Of a stretch of 64,000 nucleotides of DNA, positions 57,270 through 64,000 are shown piece after piece. The notes under the pieces are model-generated. The model ran no database searches. It was not told the DNA's origin and worked only from the letters and a program-made list of their open reading frames with translations. A program made the position numbers and the translations under genes. Source of the DNA: Chloroflexota bacterium (GTDB lineage Bacteria > Chloroflexota > UBA11872); contig JAPOYR010000004.1 of the NCBI GenBank assembly GCA_026706485.1, forward strand, positions 1-64,000, in the 5' to 3' direction. How positions within the stretch are numbered: position 1 is the stretch's first letter; every line of letters begins with the position of its first letter.

Positions 57270-58487
57270 CTACGCCATCGAAACCGCGGCGGCGGCATCG
57301 GCGTTGCGCCGCAGCCGCCCAATGGCCTCACCGATGATGTCCACGGCGCGTCGCATCTGGGCGTCGGTGTTCGAGCGTCCCGTCGTGAGCCGCAGGCTGC
57401 TGCGCGCGATGTCCGCCGGGATCCCCATGGCCAGCAGCACGTGGGACGGCTCCAGCGACGCCGAGGTGCAGGCGGAGCCGCTGGAAGCCGCGATCCCCGC
57501 CGCGTCCAGCCGCAGCAGCAGCGCCTCGCTGTCCACGCCCTCGATGACGAAGCTGGCGGAATTCGGCAGGCGGCGACTGGTCGGCCCGGTGAGGCGCACT
57601 CCCGCGATGTCCGTCAAATCCGCCAACAGGACGCCTGTGAGCTCGGCATTTGCCGCGTTGCTCGCCGCGCGCTCGGCATCTGCGCGGGTCAGCGCCGCCG
57701 CAAGTCCCACCGCGCCGGCCACATTTTCCGTCCCGGCGCGCCGGTTGCGCTCCTGGGAGCCGCCCACGATCTGCGGCGCCAGCCGCACCCCGCGCCGCAC
57801 GTACAACGCGCCCACGCCCTTCGGTCCGTACACCTTGTGCGCCGTGAGCGAGAGCAGGTCCACGACCAACTCGGGCGTTGCCAGGCTCAGGCTGCCGGCG
57901 GCTTGCACGGCGTCGGTGTGCACCAGGGCCGGGTGGTCCGCCAGCGCCGCCGCAATCTCGGCCACCGGCTGCACCGTGCCCACTTCGTTGTTCGCGTACA
58001 TCACCGAGACCAGCGCCGTGTCGCCTCGCACCGTGGCAAGTACCTCGGCGGGATCGACGCGTCCATCGCTGTCCACGGGCACGTAGGTCGCCTCGAATCC
58101 ATGCCGGCGCTCCAGCTGTTGCACCGTGTGCAGCACCGCGTGGTGCTCGACGGCGCTGGTCACCAGGTGGCGCCGTCCTGCCTCGTGGGCGCGCCAGGCC
58201 ACGCCGCGGATCGCAAGATTGGCGGCCTCGCTGCCGCTGCCGGTGAACACGACCTCCGCCGCATCGCAGGCCAGCACGTCGGCCACGGCCTCACGGGCGT
58301 CATCCAGCGCGGCGCGCGCCTCGCGGCCCTCCAGGTACAAGCTGCTGGCGTTGCCCGCGTGCGTCGTCAAGAAGGGCAGCATGGCGGCCATGACCTCGGG
58401 ATCGACCGGCGTGGTCGCCGCGTGGTCGAGATAGATGCGCCCGGCAGCGTCTACGCCGCGGCGGCCGTCCTCATCGGCGGATGGCAT
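57270..58487 (-). CDS. cysteine desulfurase (NifS/IscS class)
   Basis: Protein of 405 residues releasing sulfur from cysteine for Fe-S clusters. YLDHAATTP near the N-terminus, EHHAV, PLP Lys218 in LTAHKVYGPKG and the persulfide Cys340 in SSGSACTSASLEPSHVL. The long loop around that Cys makes it group I (IscS/NifS), not SufS. It overlaps the SufR-like regulator by 17 bases, so the two are translated together. Confidence 0.94.
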   Translation of the reverse strand: MPSADEDGRRGVDAAGRIYLDHAATTPVDPEVMAAMLPFLTTHAGNASSLYLEGREARAALDDAREAVADVLACDAAEVVFTGSGSEAANLAIRGVAWRAHEAGRRHLVTSAVEHHAVLHTVQQLERRHGFEATYVPVDSDGRVDPAEVLATVRGDTALVSVMYANNEVGTVQPVAEIAAALADHPALVHTDAVQAAGSLSLATPELVVDLLSLTAHKVYGPKGVGALYVRRGVRLAPQIVGGSQERNRRAGTENVAGAVGLAAALTRADAERAASNAANAELTGVLLADLTDIAGVRLTGPTSRRLPNSASFVIEGVDSEALLLRLDAAGIAASSGSACTSASLEPSHVLLAMGIPADIARSSLRLTTGRSNTDAQMRRAVDIIGEAIGRLRRNADAAAAVSMA

Positions 58488-59085
58488 AGCAGCATGCCTG
58501 GTCGCCCTTTGGCGAAACCACCAACTGCTCGACGTCGGCCTGCACCAGCTTGCGGATGAAGCGCAATTCCGATTCGCAGGCGGCGGTGCAGCCCTCGGCC
58601 ACGCGTGAAACCGGGCAGTTGTGCTCGCGCAGGCGGTAGCCGTCGTCCGTGGTCTCGAGCTCGACCATATAGCCGCACTCGTCCAGGATGCGGGCCACCT
58701 CGTGCACGCGGAGATCGAACGGCAGGCCGCGAACTCGGGGGATGTACTTGTCGAGCTGGCGGCGTTCGTGCCGTTCCAGCACGGCCTGCAGCAGGGACTC
58801 GCCGCCCAACTCCAGCACCGCGTCGACCATGCACGACGCGAGGTCGTCGTAGGTGCGCTCGAAGGTCTCGTGGCCCTTGGCCGTCAGGTGATAGCGATAG
58901 CGCGGCCGGCCCGGCCGCCCACGTACGGGGTTTGCCGTCACCAGGCCGTCGGCCGTCAGGCTCTCGAGATGCGGTCGGACGGCGGACGTGCCGGTCCCCA
59001 CGCGGTCGGCGATGTCGGGCGCAAACATGGCCCCGCCGACTTTGAGCGTCCGCAGGATCTCGTCGCGGGGGCTTAACGTGCGCAA
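58471..59085 (-). CDS. SufR-like winged-helix Fe-S regulator
   Basis: Protein of 204 residues. The N-terminal winged helix (about 5-65) reads ILRTLKVGGAMFAPDIADRV, then a GRPGRPRYRYHLT wing. The C-terminal part carries Cys157, Cys166, Cys170 and a CC pair at 198-199 (HNCPVS, EGCTAACE, DQACCYAI), close to the SufR [4Fe-4S] ligand pattern. SufR represses Fe-S assembly genes when its cluster is intact. Being the first gene of the desulfurase-carrier operon, it is probably self-regulating. An ArsR/DeoR label would be the alternative. Confidence 0.85.
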   Translation of the reverse strand: MRTLSPRDEILRTLKVGGAMFAPDIADRVGTGTSAVRPHLESLTADGLVTANPVRGRPGRPRYRYHLTAKGHETFERTYDDLASCMVDAVLELGGESLLQAVLERHERRQLDKYIPRVRGLPFDLRVHEVARILDECGYMVELETTDDGYRLREHNCPVSRVAEGCTAACESELRFIRKLVQADVEQLVVSPKGDQACCYAIRR

Positions 59086-59189
59086 ATGGCAGGCCCCGGG
59101 GGTGTGATGCCGTCAATCGAAGCTACCACCGCCGCTAGGGGGCAAACAACCGAAATCCTCGCCCCGAAGGTAGGAATTTGCACAGTTTG

Positions 59190-59205
59190 TACAGACTTAT
59201 CTGTA
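59190..59205. promoter_or_regulatory. palindromic operator candidate
   Basis: TACAGA - CTTA - TCTGTA, perfect six-base arms, in the divergent gap between the SufR-like gene and the sigma-factor gene; TAGAAT at 59214-59219 is a good -10 for the sigma gene. A cluster-sensing repressor bound here could affect both promoters. Confidence 0.5.
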
Positions 59206-59283
59206 AAAACGTGTAGAATGCCTTCATCGAGTGACCGGTGCCCGCGCACTTGCGGACACCTGCTGTGAACCGAGGAACCCCCG

Positions 59284-60282
59284 GTGGCACCCGCGACTGA
59301 CGTGTCGGCCTCTCCCGCCCCGAACGCTTGGGAAGATGCGCTCTCGCAGCTCGAGCCGCGTGACAGCACGGCCGGCGACGAGGCGTCGTCGGGCGGCAGT
59401 GGGGGTTGGGCGTCCGAGCCGAGCCCGGTGCCGCAGCCCGGCGTGGGCGCGTCAATCGAAGACACGCTGCGCCTCTATCTCAACGAGATCAACCGCGTGC
59501 CGCTGCTCACGGCCGCGGAGGAAGTGGCGCTGGCCAAGCGCGTCGAGGCCGGCGACGACGCAGCCCGCGCGCACCTGACCCGCGCGAACCTCCGCCTGGT
59601 GGTCAACGTGGCCAAGCGCTACGCCACGGGCGGCCTGCCGCTGCTCGATTTGATTCAAGAGGGCAACTTGGGCCTGATGCAGGCCGTCGAGCGCTTCGAC
59701 TGGCGCCGCGGCTTCAAGTTCAGCACCTACGCCACCTGGTGGATCCGGCAGGCGATCACGCGGTCGCTTTCCAATGACTCGCGCACCGTGCGGTTGCCCG
59801 TCCATGTGGTCGAGACGCTGCGCAAGATCCGCCGCATCGCGCCGGACCTTGCCACGCAGTTGGAGCGCAACCCCACGGCCGAGGAGCTGGGCGACGTGCT
59901 GAAGCTCGATCCCAATCGCATCGTCGAGATCGTGCGCGCCGGACGCTCGCCCATGTCGCTGGAGCAGCCCGTGGGTGAAGACGGCGAGGAGCCGCTGTCG
60001 GACTTCGTGGAAGATCCCGAGCCCGAGGCGCCGGACGGGCGGCTGCTCGTGGAGTCGCTGAGCGACGACGTCGACCGCGCCCTCGCCATCCTGCCCGACC
60101 GTGAGCGCACCATTCTGACGCTGCGCTTCGGCCTGGACGGCAACGAGCCCTGGACGCTCGACGAAATTGGCGCCCACTTCGGGCTCACGCGCGAGCGTAT
60201 CCGCCAGCTGCAGGTCGAAGCCCTGCGCAAGCTTCAGCGCTCACAGGCGGCGCGCCCGCTGCGGGAGTACCTGGCGAGCTAA
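59284..60282 (+). CDS. primary-type RNA polymerase sigma-70 factor
   Basis: Protein of 332 residues. Region 1.2 starts DTLRLYLNEINRVPLL; region 2 has NLRLVVNVAKRY, DLIQEGNLGLMQAVERFDW and FSTYATWWIRQAI; region 3 follows TRSLSNDSRTVRLPVH; region 4 has GLTRERIRQLQVEALRKL. The N-terminus is a ~55-residue Ala/Pro/Ser-rich tail with no acidic region 1.1. Length and complete regions 2-4 suit a SigA/RpoD or an RpoS-like paralogue; whether it is the housekeeping one cannot be decided here. GTG start. Confidence 0.9.
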   Translation: MAPATDVSASPAPNAWEDALSQLEPRDSTAGDEASSGGSGGWASEPSPVPQPGVGASIEDTLRLYLNEINRVPLLTAAEEVALAKRVEAGDDAARAHLTRANLRLVVNVAKRYATGGLPLLDLIQEGNLGLMQAVERFDWRRGFKFSTYATWWIRQAITRSLSNDSRTVRLPVHVVETLRKIRRIAPDLATQLERNPTAEELGDVLKLDPNRIVEIVRAGRSPMSLEQPVGEDGEEPLSDFVEDPEPEAPDGRLLVESLSDDVDRALAILPDRERTILTLRFGLDGNEPWTLDEIGAHFGLTRERIRQLQVEALRKLQRSQAARPLREYLAS

Positions 60283-60290
60283 GGAAGCTC

Positions 60291-60392
60291 CGTCATTCCG
60301 GCGGAGGCCGGAATCCAGGTTCGGGCTCGTGGCGCCTGATCTCCGCACCCGAGGTCGACGGCCTTAGATTCCTCGCTACGCTCGGAATGACA
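60291..60392. repeat. family D copy and half family C element
   Basis: An inverted D copy (GTCATTCCGGCGGAGGCCGG, 60291-60316) and the right arm of the C element (CCTTAGATTCCTCGCTACGC, 60362-60392) between sigma and nadA. Confidence 0.7.
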
Positions 60393-60410
60393 CCTTGACC
60401 GTCCGCCGCC

Positions 60411-61478
<1,068 letters not shown>

Positions 61479-61829
61479 GGCATTCGGCGCCGCGCCCGCT
61501 GCGGTCGATCCGCCGGCTGGAACTGCGCGCCGGCGACGCACGGGCGTTCGGACGATGGGCTCTGCCGAGCCGAAATGGTTAGAGATTCTCGCACGCGCCG
61601 CGCCGGGATACGAAATCGCGCGAAAAACTCCCTCTCCCTGCAAGGAGGCTTTTGCAAAATCCAGACGGGCTGGGGGATGACCGGGCGCACCCTTTCCGCC
61701 CCGAGGTTCATTGAGGGGTGGATTCCCGCCTTCGCGGGAATGACGAAGGGTTACGCAAGCGTCTCCCGCAAGGGGGAAGGTTGGGATGGGGGTCAACGCC
61801 TACCGGCCGCCCGAATGCCCCTGCCCCCG
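61479..61829. other. 351-bp spacer with D and B repeats
   Basis: A family D hairpin at 61719-61745 and an inverted B copy at about 61766-61798; nothing else recognised. Confidence 0.65.
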
Positions 61830-62861
61830 CTAGTCGAACAAATCCAGCAACGCCAGGTAGCTCGCGTCCAGGCACCGCGTGCGCCCGGCCACGTCGGCCA
61901 GGGGCACCGGCACGATGCGGTTGCGCTGCAGGGCGGTGAGCATGCCGTGGTCGCCGGATGCCAGGTAGTCGACCGCTGCCACTCCGCAGCGCGTGCCGAG
62001 GACGCGGTCGAAGGGCGAGGGCGGTCCGCCGCGCTGCGTGTACCCCAGGACCACCGCATTAACGCTGCGCCCGAGGACGCGTTCGAGCGCGCCGGCGGCC
62101 GCGTACCCTAAGCCGCGCGCCGAGAGTTGCACGTGGCCGAACTCGTCCGAGGCGTGGACCTCAGCCGGGTCGACCTCCAGGTCCACGATCTCGGCGCCTT
62201 CGGCCACGACGATCACGCTGAACGGCAAGCCGCGGGCGGCGCGGCTCTCTACGTGCGACACCAGCGTCGAGAGTTCGAGGGACCGCTCCGGCACCGCAAT
62301 GTAGTCGGCCCGGCCCGCCAGGCCGCCCGCCGCCGCCAGCCAGCCCGCGTCGCGTCCCATGGTCTCCACCACGACCACGCGCCGATGCGAGACGGCAGTG
62401 GTCCGCACTCGTCCCACGGCGTTTGACACCGTGGTGACGGCGGTGTCGAAGCCGATGCAGACGTCCGTTTCCGGCACGTCGTTGTCGATCGTCTTGGGAA
62501 TGCCCACCACGGCGTCGCCCTCGGCCGCCATGGCGCCGGCGACGGACAGCGTGTCGTCCCCGCCGATGACCACCAGCCCGCGCAGCTCGAGGTCGTCGAA
62601 CACGGCGCGAGCCCTGGCGAACGACTCAGGGTCGCGCAGCGGGTTCGTGCGCGACGAGCCCAGCATCGTGCCGCCCTCGGCCAGCATGGGGTCCGTGGCC
62701 TCGATTGTCAGCGGCTCGGCCTCTGCGGCGAGCACGCCGGCCCAGCCTTCGCGAAAGCCGAGCACGGTCCAGCCCTGGCGCTCCGCCTGGCGCACCACGC
62801 CGCGAATGGCGGCGTTGAGCCCCGGACAGTCGCCGCCGCCGGTGAGGACGCCGATTCGCAT
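61830..62861 (-). CDS. 6-phosphofructokinase, PPi-type signature
   Basis: Protein of 343 residues. GVLTGGGDCPGLNAAIRGV, the phosphate-donor loop GGDDT (100-104) and PKTIDND (122-128), then GRDAGW. ATP enzymes have Gly at the second-D position (GGDGS) and Gly in PGTIDND; here they are Asp103 and Lys123, the pair that favours pyrophosphate as donor. It would make the step reversible. ATG at 62861 (MRIGVLTGG). Confidence 0.88.
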   Translation of the reverse strand: MRIGVLTGGGDCPGLNAAIRGVVRQAERQGWTVLGFREGWAGVLAAEAEPLTIEATDPMLAEGGTMLGSSRTNPLRDPESFARARAVFDDLELRGLVVIGGDDTLSVAGAMAAEGDAVVGIPKTIDNDVPETDVCIGFDTAVTTVSNAVGRVRTTAVSHRRVVVVETMGRDAGWLAAAGGLAGRADYIAVPERSLELSTLVSHVESRAARGLPFSVIVVAEGAEIVDLEVDPAEVHASDEFGHVQLSARGLGYAAAGALERVLGRSVNAVVLGYTQRGGPPSPFDRVLGTRCGVAAVDYLASGDHGMLTALQRNRIVPVPLADVAGRTRCLDASYLALLDLFD

Positions 62862-63060
62862 TGCGCGCTGCCTCAACCCAGGCCCAAACTCGACATCGCC
62901 GCCCAAGAGTACCGCCGCCGAGTTGTGGGTCGCTTTGACCCCTAGGAACTACGGGGGCGTGTTGCAGCCGACTGTCGCACGGCACGCGGCTCCCGCAGAC
63001 CTGTTGACCTTACGACAAGGGTGTCCACGTTTGGCTGCCGGAGTCGCGTCGCCGGCGGTA

Positions 63061-63315
63061 TCAGCCGTGCAAGTCGATGAGTCTGCGGAGCCCGTCTCCC
63101 CCGAGCCCGGTCTGTTTCGGCCCCAGGATTTCGCGTAGGGTGCCACGTGGGATTGGCTTGTTCCGCTTGTGTTTCTTGGTCGAAATGACCGTGACTCGGG
63201 TCTCGGCCCGACCGTCGACAACAAAGGTCTTCCGATATACGACGCCGTGCTTCGACGCTCGACCCTTGTGCCAGCCGTCGCGTTCTAGCAACCGCTCCAG
63301 CTTTGCGCAAGTCAT
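63061..63315 (-). CDS. hicA: HicA-like toxin, mRNA interferase
   Basis: Protein of 84 residues with the HicA dsRBD-like fold: KLERLLERDGW, the catalytic-type His in KHGVVYRK and RVTVISTKKHKRNKPIPRGT then LREILGP. HicA cleaves mRNA when not bound by HicB. It lies 39 bases behind hicB, toxin second, as in many hicBA pairs. The C-terminus is longer than the ~60-residue average. Confidence 0.78.
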   Translation of the reverse strand: MTCAKLERLLERDGWHKGRASKHGVVYRKTFVVDGRAETRVTVISTKKHKRNKPIPRGTLREILGPKQTGLGGDGLRRLIDLHG

Positions 63316-63354
63316 CGCGGGCAGCCCCGCACGGCTGGAGACGGCTCCCGCCTC

Positions 63355-63696
63355 CTACGCCGTGGCCATGGCTGCCGTCGAGCGAGGTGAGTCGATCTGC
63401 ATTGGGAGTATCTGCGTGAATAGTGGGGCGTCGCGACTGATTGGCACAGGCCGCTCAACCTCCTGCGGCACCGAATCCTCGTAGACCTTGATTCCATGCG
63501 CCTCGAGGAACCGTTCCCGTTCCCCGGCATCCTCCAGCCCATTCAGGTGGAGAACGACTAGATCGATAAGTTCTTCGTGAACCTCGTCAACGGAGTCCCC
63601 GAATGTGGCCGTGCCGAGCTCCACACAGCGGCCAACCCAATGCTCGCCCTCGCGCTGGATTTCCACGGTCAGAATGACAAGCTTGTCTCCTGCCAT
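63355..63696 (-). CDS. hicB: HicB-like antitoxin
   Basis: Protein of 113 residues with the partial RNase H fold of HicB: VEIQREGEHWVGRCVELGT and TFGDSVDEVHEELIDLVVLH. There is no obvious DNA-binding domain at the C-terminus, so autoregulation may rely on another factor. ATG at 63696. Confidence 0.78.
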   Translation of the reverse strand: MAGDKLVILTVEIQREGEHWVGRCVELGTATFGDSVDEVHEELIDLVVLHLNGLEDAGERERFLEAHGIKVYEDSVPQEVERPVPISRDAPLFTQILPMQIDSPRSTAAMATA

Positions 63697-63920
63697 GTCG
63701 TTCTCCCAATGACCAGCAGCAGATGCCCCGCCGCTGGGCGGCCAAGCCTACACCACGGGAAATCGAGCGTCTGTGATCAAGGGAACGTCGCCAGGTTGGC
63801 GGCAATGGCTGGCCATCACTGGAATATCGGCGGCCCACCGTACCGGAGCCGACGCGCCGCTGTGCGGTGTGAATCGCTACCATGACCCCGTGACGGCCAG
63901 CCCCAAGCATTCGAGGTGCC

Positions 63921-64000
63921 GTGGATACCCTTACGGCGCTGCGTGATCGCCGCAGCATCAACGCCCTGACGGACGACGTGCCGTCGCAGGCCGCCATTCA
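63921..64000 (+). CDS. nitroreductase-like protein, start only
   Basis: The window ends inside a frame beginning GTG at 63921 after GAGG: MDTLTALRDRRSINALTDDV and on. ALxxRRSI near the N-terminus is the FMN-phosphate-binding start of nitroreductase-family flavoproteins. Only 26 residues are visible, so this is tentative. Confidence 0.5.
   Translation, partial: MDTLTALRDRRSINALTDDVPSQAAI

Noticed and set aside
59190-59205. LexA box reading of TACAGA-CTTA-TCTGTA
   Set aside because: The LexA consensus runs CTGT...ACAG; here the arms are ACAG...CTGT, the reverse arrangement.

Overview
This is a GC-rich, densely coded bacterial chromosomal segment. No tRNA, rRNA, IS element, prophage or CRISPR array was recognised. 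The gene set (fused aconitase X, secreted LGFP/propeller proteins, LysM proteins with Pro-Thr linkers, a T-box in front of ileS, an F-type ATP synthase operon running into murA and mreB) together with very many short dispersed palindromic repeats suggests an environmental Chloroflexota-type bacterium. That placement is inference from gene style and was not tested against any database.

Layout. 0.3-3.2 kb: sugar-acid catabolism (SMP-30 lactonase, mannonate dehydratase-like enzyme) and OsmC. 3.7-6.2 kb: a ThDP enzyme, a VTT membrane protein and an overlooked 52-residue membrane protein. 6.9-10.6 kb: replication and segregation block dnaA - oriC-like spacer - parA - parB - perfect parS. 10.6-13.2 kb: an SDR, a chloramphenicol phosphotransferase-like kinase coupled to a formylglycine-generating enzyme whose N-terminus is made of repeats. 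13.3-15.2 kb: an XRE repressor divergent from two unrecognised genes. 15.3-20.9 kb: S-adenosylmethionine cycle and salvage cluster mtnA - mtnP - pfkB-type kinase - ahcY - metK. 21-35 kb: secreted and cytosolic beta-propellers, XRE, HAD, aconitase X, GNAT, plsY-like/degV, glycerate 2-kinase and LysM genes. 35.1-44.6 kb: atpI-B-E-F-H-A-G-D-C followed by murA and mreB. 44.6-48.9 kb: a 2-hydroxyacid dehydrogenase, an amidohydrolase and a putative glycosidase-like protein. 49.3-54 kb: T-box leader, alanyl-tRNA editing protein and isoleucyl-tRNA synthetase. 54-56.5 kb: Rieske, GNAT, SDR and a small zinc-finger protein. 56.8-60.3 kb: a SufR-like regulator, cysteine desulfurase and A-type Fe-S carrier, divergent from a primary-type sigma factor. 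60.4-62.9 kb: nadA and a PPi-type phosphofructokinase. 63-64 kb: hicBA toxin-antitoxin and the start of a nitroreductase-like gene.

The most unusual property is the repeat load. At least six repeat families fill intergenic gaps, lie inside the ATP synthase operon and have entered coding sequence in frame (the formylglycine-generating enzyme N-terminus; the middle of the PfkB kinase). One family is an ~85-bp element with ~30-bp inverted ends (four full copies); several others are perfect palindromes that differ between copies by compensating changes on both arms. The best regulatory finds are the T-box, the parS site, and a promoter pattern (TTGTTG-N17-TAGACT) shared by the ATP synthase operon and a propeller gene.
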